A stretch of DNA of 64,000 bases from Platerodrilus igneus (Eukaryota; Arthropoda; Insecta; Coleoptera; Lycidae), in NCBI GenBank assembly GCA_036346225.1, contig JARFIW010001739.1, positions 12,503,001 through 12,567,000 on the forward strand, read 5' to 3'. Below the pieces are notes generated by a model. It had not been told where the DNA came from. It did not search any database and saw only the letters and a program-made list of their open reading frames with translations. Position numbers and translations under genes: made by a program. Positions 54,721-64,000 of the stretch are shown here, piece after piece; position 1 is the first letter of the stretch; every line of letters begins with the position of its first letter.

Positions 54721-57719
54721 AAAACGTTTCTAAAAATACTTTAGTCACAGATAATTTTTTTGGAAATCAATATTACGAAAAAAAAAATCAGTAATGACAA
54801 ACCCATAAAAGTTCAATTAGCAGAAGATATTACCGTATATCGTAATGTTGAGACTCCAATTGCACCCTTGCTTTTTACAGGTAGGAATGGGTGTACAACA
54901 GAGTCTAAACAAAACTCTGGCGGGACTAGCGTCGACCGTTTGTGGCTGCAGTAGATTGCAAAAGACTATATTTCAGGGGTTTAGAGAACAAAGTTAAATT
55001 TTACCCAGACAAGTTATAGGGATGCAAATTAGAACACGACAAAAGAAAATACCTTAATACAACTTATATATTGACGTTTACTTAATAACATTAATAAAGA
55101 AACTAAATATTTATCCTTGTTTTCTTATAAGCAAATTTTATGTGATAGAACCACCAAGTGTAGTATACTTATCTACAGTCTTATAATTTTAAAATTTGTC
55201 CCAAACTCTACCAGATAAGATATCAAATAATCTAAATTTATTATTGTACTTAGACACAATTTCTAGTTAAACGTTCTAAATAAAAGGAAATCATAAATAG
55301 GCTTTGTTATATTTAACATTAGTTAAGAGAATTTTAATTAAACATTTAAATTGAACATAACCCCCAAATCCACAAAAAAGGTTTCATGAAAGCTTTTATG
55401 TTTACAACTTATAAGGTTATACCAGGAAAGCAAAGATTATATTAAATTAGTTAAGATATAGGTAAGTAAAAGCATGACTATATTTTACATGCATTGTTTT
55501 TCTAGATATTTGAGATTTAAAATGTAACACATGTACATTGTTCCCTCACAAAAATAAATAAGATTAACTCTTACCTGTATTCAAGATATATGAAAGAAAC
55601 GTATACTTAAGCTTTGAGCTCCGGCTTGTACATAACTATAGAGGTTTCTTCTTACTGCTTGTTAAGACAAACCTTTCATATTTAGTTTGGTGTTAACCTC
55701 AAACTTCAAATTTGTAAGAGCCAAACCTTGTGTGTTCCACAACCATATGTTTTGTTAACGGGGCATTTAATTTATTTTAGAAGGTAAATAAACGTCAACA
55801 TGAATTCTTGTACGATAAAAGATAATATTTGTAGGTAGTAAAATTAATGCATAGGCTTAGATAGCTTAGCATCTCCATCAGAGAATATTTTACCAGAGAA
55901 TATGCCACGGGAAGATATGCCACCGGAGGATATGCCACCAGAGGACTCTAGAAAATAAACGTGTTACAAAAACAAAATATTGCTACGCCACGAGGAACTG
56001 TCTAAAAATTTATCTGTAATCAGTTTACCATTCATTAATATTTTGAACGGGTTATTCAGGTAGACTTTTCCTATAAGCATTTTGCTAGTATTCTAAAACA
56101 ATATTTATGTATGTTAAGAAGAATAAAAGAAAAAGACACCTTTTACATACCAGGTACGACATCATAGCCTTAGAAAGGTAATCTTTATCGGGAAACGGCA
56201 TGTGCTCAAAAGACGGTTAGATATCAAGACAAACAAAAATTTATTCTTGTTTAAAGATAACCACATATTTTGAGAGAGGGACAAACAAGAGAACTATCCT
56301 AAATGACAAATTCATGTATACACCAGTTGTGTATTTACGGACATTACTCAATTAGAAAATTACATATGATCATAATTATTTATATTATTTATACTAAAGG
56401 TTATACTCAAGGTATTTAGTGTATTATTTTATAATACTAAAGGGAAATGTTACACAAATCAAAACTAACTTCTGATTGTTAACGGTATTAATATAACATT
56501 AAGACGAATAATATTTTTATATTGAAGAAAGTGAGACCACTATGTAACATGGCAAGGGAACAGTAAATTGATATGTTACACAGTAAACGTAATGTGTAGG
56601 AAATTATCTAATGCTTTTTCTTTTGTACCAAATACAAATTTCGTCACTGAACGGGACCTAGCCATTACAAAAACCCCAAATAAACACAAAAATGCTTTGA
56701 AGGCAAGTATTCTTTTTCATAAACAAGGGCAAATGAAATTATTAAAAAATACTACAATCGGAACAATTACTCAGAAAGAATCGGCACAAAACTCAGTATT
56801 ATTACAATTTAAGATGACAAACCTACACCAGTAAATTGAAAAAGGCAAAAATAACAATCATTTACTGACACTAATTCAGACTTCGACATGACAGAAAATC
56901 TTCCAATAATAAACGAATCAGACGATAATGCTGACAATTTTTGTTCACTTGGACTACTATTTTAAACTTACAATGAACTAATGTACTGACATACCTACAC
57001 AGATGTAGTAAACTATATAACATAAAACTTTGACTGAAATAATTGCTATTTCTCCAATACTTTTAACTTCTGACTTACCTACACAAATGGAATTTATTTA
57101 GTTGTGGAACAAACCAATTCGTCAAGTCTCTTTTGAACTAATTACAACACTAATTTGTATTTTTTTATCAAATCCCATCAATTTTTTTTTGCAAGATCTT
57201 ACACTCTTCGTCAACCAAATCAGAATGCAACAACACAGTCGAAATACTAAATGCAGCAACTCACAATAAATAGCAAATAGCTAAAGGATGGCAAAGACTA
57301 CTAATATTTGACTTAGTCATGAAACCCAAACCTAACAGCACCATCCCTAATGATGCAGTTTGGATTTTGAATGATTACTGATTTTAATTGGATATTTTAC
57401 TACTGACTATAATCTAATACATACACATGTTCCATTTTATGTTCACTTTGGACTATAACTGTTTTACCAGAACTTATGAATGCGAAGCATCGCAAAACAT
57501 CGGGCACTGAATATGATATTAAGTGGTTGCAAACCCTTGACTTCACTTTTCTACGTCTACAACCAATTATTCTAAAACACATGGTCCAATGATCACTTCA
57601 TCATTCTTAGCTTTATAGAGCCACTACTGAGATAGTGTAAACCCATTATAAGCACAAGAAATACAAGAACACATATTTCCTTTTCAAAAATTTATTTTCA
57701 TTTTCCATAAACTGCCATT
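54721..57719. other. Long A-rich interval, no secure gene
   Basis: Frames at 54760-54954, 56568-56834 and a broken stretch near 57290-57380 (text LSHETQT / VMKPKPNSTIPNDAVW) read protein-like but I do not recognise them. They may be the remainder of the Gypsy-type element. No LTR pair was found. Confidence 0.4.
55876..55950 (+). repeat. 15-bp coding-like tandem repeat (PPEDM units)
   Basis: Five imperfect 15-bp units (GAGGATATGCCACCA type) translate in one frame as EN..PENMPREDMPPEDMPPED before a TAA at about 55957. Only a short ORF surrounds it. Confidence 0.7.
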
Positions 57720-58160
57720 CGTTATGGATATGGATACATCTTCCTCACGACTACACACTATAGTCGAACAACCTTTCCTTGTTTTGGAACCATTTGGAAC
57801 TATTATTTTGGAACAAAATCACGTAGTATACTCCATTCCAGTTAAGAAGGTACTGAAGAAAAAGATAAGACTGAATTTTAGCGATTCTCATTGGTGGATG
57901 GATGAGCCAAGTGTACACAAGTATAAATATCCCATATGTTTGTGTTGGTTGTTTGAACATTTTTATTATAAGACAGATTGTCAATTGGCATTTTGACATT
58001 GGCTATTGCCCTTTCATATCTTCGTTTTTGTTATTTATTGTATTTTGTTATTAGTTTGCCTTTGAAATTTTGCTCGGCCTTATTAATTTGTGTTAATTTT
58101 ATATTTAGTATCAAAACAGTTCTTGTCAGAGCTATAAAACACCAGTGTCTTCATAATAAG

Positions 58161-58215
58161 GTAAGCTTGTCTCATTAAAGATAAGCATATAATACTAACA
58201 ATGAATTCTTTTCAG
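58161..58215 (+). other. Predicted 55-bp intron in the 5' UTR of the Sailor-like gene
   Basis: ATAAG/GTAAGC donor, branch-point-like TACTAAC (about 58193-58199), pyrimidine stretch and TTTTCAG acceptor, all within 55 bp and 14 bp upstream of the ATG at 58230. All four signals match consensus, which is rare by chance. Confidence 0.65.
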
Positions 58216-58229
58216 ACTTTTATTTAATT

Positions 58230-59642
58230 ATGGATCACCAACCTATTAAAAATCCGAAGGGCAAACATGTTATGAGCGGGCAAAAGCTTATTGCCTATAA
58301 TATATATTTGAAAAATTCCACAAATGCACCCAAAACGCAATCTGTGAAGCAAACTGCGTTAGAAGTGGGTTTAGGTGTTCGATCAATGTGGAATATTGTA
58401 AAAGAAATGGAAACTACTGGTACTGCTTCCTCGCCAAAGACTACAAGAGTGCGTACAACAATCTACGACGAACTTGAAGAATTTGAAAGATGTGCGATTC
58501 GACGGCATGTTCATGCATTTTACTTTAGAAATGAATTACCAAATTTAGATAAAGTATTACATGCAATAAACAATGATGACTCTTTACCAAACTTCAGTCG
58601 CACATCACTTTATCGGGTAATGATGAAATTGGGTTTTAAATATGGAAAGCGTAGTCGAAAAACGATTTTAATTGAAAAACCTGAAATTGTGTTGTGGCGA
58701 TGAAAATATTTAACTGCAATTAAAAAGTATAGAGCTGAAGGCAAAAGAATTTATTATACTGATGAAACGTGGGTGAATGATGGACATGTAAAGAACAAGG
58801 TATGGCAAGACACCACTGTAAAAACAGAAAGGCAGGCATTAAGCGAAAGTTTATCGACTGGTATACGAGATTCCTCTGGCAAGGGCAAGAGATTAATTGT
58901 TGCGCACATGGGTAGTGATATGGGATTTGTCAATGGTGCATATTTAAACTTTCAATCTAAAAAAACAGGTAGCGTATTAACACTATAAACAACTTAGGAC
59001 CCTGAGATCATAATTATCGTTTTAGGAAATTATCACGAAGACATAAACGGTAAAGCGTTTACAACTTGGTTGAAAGGTGTATTACTTCTTCTTGATAATG
59101 ATAGTGTAATCGTGCTTGATAATGCTCCTTATTACAGCGTCAAAGCCGATAAGGTTCCAAATCAAAGTTGGCGGAAAGAACAAATTTATAATTGGTTAAA
59201 CGCAAAACACATTGAAGTTACCAAAGAGCTATTAAAAGTTGAATTATTAGCCTTAGTACAGCAGCACTCTCTAGCTCACCCGGCACCTTATGTTGTTGAC
59301 GAAATTGTAAAACGCTCTGGCAGAACTGTATTAAGGTTACCCCCATACCACTGCAATCTAAATCCAATTGAGCTGATTTGGGCTCGAGTAAAGCAGCATG
59401 TAGCTACCAACAATTCTACTTTTAAAATTAACGACGTGAAGGTGCTTCTGGATGAAGGAATTGCAGCCATAGATAAAGGACATTGGGTTAATTGTATTAG
59501 CTATATAATTAAAGAAGAAGAAAGAATGTGGAAATTGGATGGCATTGTCGAAGAACTTGTCGAACAAATTGTAATAAATGTTGGATATGAAAATACAACA
59601 GACGACGAAGATACCTCTGGGGATGATATGGACGTAGATTAA
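58230..59642 (+). pseudogene. IS630/Tc1/mariner-group transposase, Sailor-like (DD83E), one stop
   Basis: One reading frame joins 58230-58968 and 59026-59642 across a predicted 57-bp intron, about 451 codons. N-terminal residues about 25-75 look like a helix-turn-helix (VKQTALEVGLGVRSMWNIVK). The DDE triad is visible: Asp in YYTDETWVN (58761), Asp in VIVLDNAPYYS (59118), Glu in NPIELIW (59370), with 83 residues between the last two, far longer than the 34-43 of classical Tc1/mariner. This spacing and the PPYHCNLNPIELIW block match the group described as Sailor (DD82E). SGKGKRLIV.H precedes the intron. The acidic C-terminus ends DDEDTSGDDMDVD and a stop. The only lesion is an in-frame TGA at 58701-58703 (LWR*KYL), consistent with a single CGA-to-TGA change. 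TIRs were not found. A degraded autonomous element or a formerly domesticated gene are both possible. Confidence 0.82.
58969..59025 (+). other. Predicted 57-bp coding intron
   Basis: ACAG/GTAGCG donor and TTTTAG/GA acceptor; removing it keeps the frame, splitting a Gly codon, and joins FQSKKT to GNYHED, as the family sequence continues. Without splicing the frame hits a stop at about 58988. Confidence 0.75.
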
Positions 59643-59754
59643 ATATAAATTTGTGATATCATTGTTTTGATATTTTGTGATGTGTTTAATTAAAAATAGC
59701 TTATATATTGTTCTATATTAATATTTTATTTAAACTTTAACCAAACAGGTAAAA

Positions 59755-59760
59755 AATAAA
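59755..59760 (+). terminator. Polyadenylation signal AATAAA
   Basis: 113 bp downstream of the transposase stop, in an AT-rich 3' region. Confidence 0.5.
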
Positions 59761-60001
59761 GTTCAATAATGCTTGATATGTTTTAAAACCGTGTTTCTTG
59801 GATGTATTTATTCAAAAACCTCACAATCTTGCAAAAAATATAAATAAAAATCTGTATAAACATCGATGCATTGCTTTAATTTCAATTATTGTTAACAAAC
59901 TTACAACCTTTCGAAAAAATGAAACTGACAGAATTTTATTAAAGCATTCTATAACTCCAGGTGAATGTTTGTTTCTACCATAATTGTTAAGTAAAGACTA
60001 A

Positions 60002-60141
60002 GGGCAAATTCATAAAGCACTTAAGCCACACTCATACTTAAGTAATGCTCTATCTCAATTTTTGGTATTCGGAAAATACTAAAAGTTGAGATGGAACATT
60101 GATTAAGTATGAGTGTAGCTATGTGCTTTATGAATTTGCCC
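60002..60141. mobile_element. Foldback MITE / hairpin, 140 bp
   Basis: Two arms of about 60 bp are reverse complements (GGGCAAATTCATAAAGCAC at both ends, then CACTCATACTTAA...), at about 85 percent identity, around a loop of about 20 bp. The transcript would fold into one long hairpin. No coding capacity and no clear TSD. Confidence 0.9.
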
Positions 60142-60632
60142 AAGTTTCGTCCGTCTTAAACTTAATGTAGTTCCAAGTCCAATTTTATCTTCTGAAATTT
60201 AATACCAAATTACAAATACTCCTTGTTATTATTTAGACAACTATCCTAGGAAAAGGCTCGAAACGTCAATAAAATCATTTTCAAAAAGCAATGTGGTCTT
60301 ATTCCTTAAGAAGAACACCAAATTGCAATTACTGAATGCAATAATACTTAAAAATTAACTAATACAGTCAGCCATTTGCATTGTTATTTTTGAAAAACTA
60401 TCCTCACAAAATAGTAAATATACAACCGACGCCGGCAACTTTTCAAATACAGCAACTAATAAATTTTTGATCTGTGTAAATCTGACTCAAGCACAAGCGC
60501 CATCTACTACCTCAGCAATTCTCAACCTGTGGGGCGCGCCCCTCTTGGGGGGCGCGGCGTTACTACAAGGGGGACGCGAGTATATTTAAAAACAAAATAA
60601 AAACTTTTTGAAGGTAAAATAAAACAAATTGT

Positions 60633-60640
<8 letters not shown>

Positions 60641-60674
<34 letters not shown>
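60641..60674. repeat. (TA)n microsatellite inside the hAT element
   Basis: About 17 TA units in the 3' non-coding part of the hAT. Confidence 0.95.
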
Positions 60675-60682
<8 letters not shown>

Positions 60683-60797
60683 TATATTAAATTAAGAATA
60701 CAGTTTATAATTACATATTACCAATAAATAATTTATTATATTCATTATTTAAGTTTATTAGTATGAAACAAATACCAGTTAAATGTTATGTTACTAA

Positions 60798-62639
60798 TCA
60801 ATGACTTCCTTGAGCCTGTTTCTCATTGCAAAGTTTTTGAAATGAAGGAGTAATACCAGATATGGATACCCTAAGTACTTTTTCTATATTTAGCTGTGAT
60901 CTGTATTTTGTTTTCAACGAAGATACCGCTGAAAATCCGGTTTCGCAAAGATAAGATGTTGAAAACGGTAAAAGTATTTGGAAAGCTCTTCGTTTTAATG
61001 TAGCATACTCGTCATCCAAACCTGCCCAAAATTCAAAAATCGATTTGTTATTAAATTGTCTTTTGATTTCACTGTTTGTTGTAAAATCAATAAAAGTTTC
61101 CTCTTGAAAAGTCGAGATACCTTGTGGAACATTGTGATATGGGTTCCTAACCCACTCGTAACTTGCTAGAACTTTTTCGTCAGCAAAAAAGTATTTTTTT
61201 AAATTTTTTGCTAGCATGCTTAGATGTTCGTTTATAGTTAAGAAAATCACGTTTATATGTTCTTCTTCAGGTTTGTATGTCTTTACAAATTCATTTATAT
61301 TCGGAAACATTTCCAATTTCTTTTCTTTTAAATTTCTAAGCCACAAATCCAATTTTCTACAAAAACCATTGACTTTATCATTTGTTTTCAAAATATATGT
61401 ATTTGTTCCTTGAAGTTGAAGATTCAAGACATTTAACTTCTCAAATATATCGACTAAATAACCCAATTTCATAATAAATATAGTATCTCGAATCATTACG
61501 GCTTCTTGTCGATTTTCTTCTTCTAGAAAAATACAGATTTCTTCTCTTAATTCAAAAACACGTTTCAAAAACTTTCCACGTGGTAACCATCTAGCTTTGC
61601 AATAAAAAAGTAATGCTGTATGTACTGATCCCATATCTTTACAAAGTTCAGAAAACATTCTTGATTTTAAAGGTCTCGTTTTTATATAATTTACAGCAGT
61701 TACGACTGTAGATAACACGATATTTAAACCAGTACTCATTTCTTTCGACGCCAGTGCTTCTCTGTGGATCATGCAATGCGTCCAGATACACTGTGAAGAT
61801 TTTTGTTTTACTAGTGTTCGCATGCATTGAAATCTTCCAGACATTGAACGAGCACCATCGGTGCATATTCCAACACAATTTTCCCATTCAATATTCGCCT
61901 CGTTTATAAAATTATCCAAGATGGTAAATAAAGCAGTTGATGTTGCCCTTTGCTGTATCGGTTTGCAAAAAGTAATTCTTCTACAGCTGATACACCATCA
62001 CAAAACGTACATAGGCTATCAAATGAGCATCTTTATTGTTATCAGTTGCTTCATCAAGTTGAATTGAAAACAATTTTCCACGCAATTTTGCAAAAAGCTG
62101 ATGCTGTACATCTTTAGCCATGTCAGAAATACGACGAGCAACTGTATCATTGGAAAGTGGAATAGATTTTAATTTTCTCCGAACATGGTCTCTACAATTT
62201 CAATTGCAGCTGGCAAAATTAGCTCTTCACCAATATTGTGAGGTTTCTTGCATCTGGCTATTTGATACGAAACTTTGTAAGAAGCAAGTAAAGCTTGTTC
62301 ATTCGCAGACAAAGTGCTTTTAAGAACTAATTTTTGCTTCTCGAGTGATTTTAATTTACTTTCAAAAAATTGTCGGGATTTTTTAACGTATTCACTATGA
62401 AGAGTTTCCAAATGTCGTTTAAGTTTATTTGGCTTCATACTGTCAGCTGCCAAAGTTTTTGAGCAAATAACACACAAGGGCCTTACTTCTTCATTTACTT
62501 CAGTGCTCGTAAATCCATAGCTTAGGTATTCTGCGCAATATTTTCTTGATTTAGTTTTTGAAACATGCCTAGCCTGTGCACTAGTTGATGCTTCACAATC
62601 CTCCAATTCTCGCTTACGCCCATATAAAAATTTATCCAT
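60798..62639 (-). pseudogene. hAT transposase, ZBED5-like, frameshifted
   Basis: The start ATG is at 62639-62637. Residues about 35-80 form a BED zinc finger: PLCVICSKTL then KLKRHLETLHSEY (Cys2His2). Further on, in a second frame, PLSNDTVARRISDMAKDVQ and FSIQLDEATDNN give the first catalytic Asp region (about 62055-62155). After another shift near 61940-61980 the frame runs openly from 61919 to 60798 with VGICTDGARSMSG (second Asp), THCMIHREALASKEM, CKARWLPRGKFLKRVFELRE and the C-terminal dimerisation block LLPFSTSYLCETGFSAVSSL. Total about 610 codons, the family's usual size. Only two frameshifts (near 62172 and about 61950) break it, so decay is slight. Best domestic parallels are ZBED5/SCAND3-type proteins. 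Confidence 0.9.
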
Positions 62640-63173
62640 AATCTTTTCTAAATATGCCTCTGTTGCTTCTAAAATATATATAAGAAAAAGTAAATAAAAA
62701 TTCTTAAATATTTCTGTTATTCTTTATTATTTTCAGATACCAATTAAATTAAATGGCACGATTATGATAAAATGATAAATATATTTTTTGTACTTGCCTT
62801 TTAATATTTAGGTCCTCTAGAAAATTATCAATTTTAGATAAATAATACTTTTACAATGTTAAATTAAGATTGACTACAGTTAAGATTGATTCGCAATCCC
62901 GGTTCTATACAAATGTATGCACTATATAACCTCTGAAGTGTACTCGCACAACAGGAGCACTAGCAAAGCCGATAGACTGAAACTTAACGTGACCCTGGCA
63001 GAATGTGTACAAAAAGCAGCACCTACTAAAACACAGGCCTAACACAAGGAGTGGGGAAACCAATCATTTTTTCGGTAGTGGGGGGGCGCGAGAATATTTA
63101 CATTGGTAAACTGGGTCGCAATAACAGAAAGGTTGAGAAGCGCTGTACTACCTTCTTAACTGGAATGGAGTAT

Positions 63174-64000
63174 AGGTCTTCCTATTCTCTTCTATGTCTT
63201 TTCTATCTACCTGGCATTACATAGATATTAGCAACCTGAAGGTTGTTGAAGAACTCCAACATGTTTACATGATTCCCATTTATAGGAAAATGAAATATTA
63301 CCTGGTTATCCCCCTCCAAACACGCAAAGTGTTAAATTATATGTTATGGTAAGGCTTAAGCAACGAATCGCTACCAACATGCCAGACCGCTAACTAATTG
63401 TGAGTTATGTCATGGTGGCATTTATTTAACTGATTTTTATTTATTTTTTTTTGTTTTATTTTCGAATTTACTTAAGGTCTGTTTGACGCAGCTCTAAATT
63501 ATTCTCTATTTTGAGCTAGTATAAAAAGGTCTACATACTCTTCACAACGTAAATTCTTAATAATTTGACTAATATAGCTTTGTCTAGGCCTTCCTACTCT
63601 ATTTTTATTTGGTAGTGTACAATCTAAAATCTTACTAAATAGTCCCCAATGTCTTTACTGGTGCCCTATCATTCTATCTCTCGTGACCTTTAATTGTTTC
63701 CACAAACATGGTTCCTCACCTACTAGCTTGGGCTATTCTAGCTACTATATCCCTTCTGCTACGTCCGTCCTCTGTAATTATACTACCTAAATAGCAAAAT
63801 TCATCTACCTCCTCTAACTTGGTATTACATATTTTTAATTTTGGTTTAGAACTAAGCTGTAACTCACTTGTCATTATCTTTGTCTTTCCCGAATTAATTC
63901 TCATACTATAGTTACTCTTCAGAAAGTACTTTACTATTAATCAAGTTTGACAACGTAAAACAAAAACAAGAACCCATATTTAAAGTTATCCATTACTTAT
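63174..64000 (-). mobile_element. Internally deleted RTE derivative, copy F (runs off the window)
   Basis: Same build as copy E: lead sequence (63950-64000, CAAAAACAAGAACCCATA), ORF part INSGKTKIMTSELQLSSKPK with YLGSIITEDG, the same deletion joint near 63720, the ORF end, A-rich tail (about 63440-63470), and linker with CTCCAACATGTTTACATG. It stops at GGTCTTCC near 63174, missing the distal 3' end that copy E keeps. The sequence continues past the window edge. Confidence 0.8.

Larger units (their letters stand above)
60513..63145 (-). mobile_element. hAT transposon, complete with TIRs and 8-bp TSD
   Basis: 2,633 bp. The left end CAGCAATTCTCAACCT and the right end, reversed, CAGCGCTTCTCAACCT are TIRs with two mismatches; the perfect 8-bp TSD TACTACCT lies at 60505-60512 and 63146-63153. 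Both ends are followed inward by GGGGCGCG-type sequence. It encodes one BED-finger transposase on the minus strand and contains a (TA)n tract at 60641-60674. Intact ends and TSD point to a fairly recent insertion. Confidence 0.95.

Noticed and set aside
57724..57999. Overlapping 80-90 codon frames on both strands upstream of the Sailor-like gene.
   Set aside because: No motif and mutually exclusive; the region fits better as 5' UTR/promoter of the transposase gene.

Overview
This is a piece of eukaryotic nuclear DNA, most likely from an insect. It is AT-rich, short on host genes and packed with transposable elements (TEs) in many stages of decay. Pointers to an insect or other arthropod are a mariner element of about 1.28 kb, RTE-type LINEs with CFDP2-like endonucleases, tRNA-derived SINEs, a Penelope-like fragment, 55-57 bp introns and a short CCTAA (TTAGG-type) run. 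No rRNA gene, no functional tRNA gene, no CRISPR array and no operon is visible. All family calls come from reading translations by eye; no search was run.

Layout, left to right. 1-560 is a broken Copia gag/protease. 1272-1682 (-) is the only open frame that does not look TE-derived. 2246-5930 and 7867-11670 are two damaged copies (A, B) of an RTE LINE whose 3' end is repeated head to tail and carries the same reverse-oriented SINE; two more SINEs (7320-7866) precede copy B. 13184-16945 is a Mutator-like element (MULE) with long degenerate TIRs and a decayed FLYWCH/MULE transposase, with a small hAT MITE nested in it. 18062-19060 is a mariner remnant split by a SINE with target-site duplications (TSDs). 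20934-26482 holds TATA-box/leader/splice-donor modules, including a tandem duplication of about 2.1 kb bounded by (TA)n. 26992-27667 is the C-terminus of a Penelope-like element, followed by a satellite of about 121 bp monomers (28140-28890).

29892-32000 holds a broken A32-type packaging ATPase of Polinton/Maverick-like origin, a 450 bp GGT-rich microsatellite and a PIF/Harbinger transposase remnant. 32094-37630 (-) is a second RTE family (copy D). 39237-45558 is RTE copy C, the best preserved of the first family, interrupted by a 2,124 bp insertion with a 9-bp TSD. 46173-47455 is a mariner with both TIRs and TA TSDs. 47488-48200 is a CCACCT-type minisatellite and 48676-48912 a LINE RT scrap of another clade. 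52815-53785 and 63174-64000 (E, F) are two copies of an internally deleted RTE derivative. 54050-54720 is a Gypsy-type protease split by a SINE with a perfect 14-bp TSD. 58161-59760 is a nearly intact IS630/Tc1/mariner-group transposase gene with a long D-to-E spacing (Sailor-like) and two short introns. 60002-60141 is a hairpin MITE. 60513-63145 is a complete hAT element with TIRs, 8-bp TSD and a BED-finger transposase broken by frameshifts.

The most unusual recurrent theme is the composite RTE architecture: two RTE families independently carry tandem 3' ends that were copied together, one with a SINE as a passenger, and one copy shows a forward-and-back template-switch scar.
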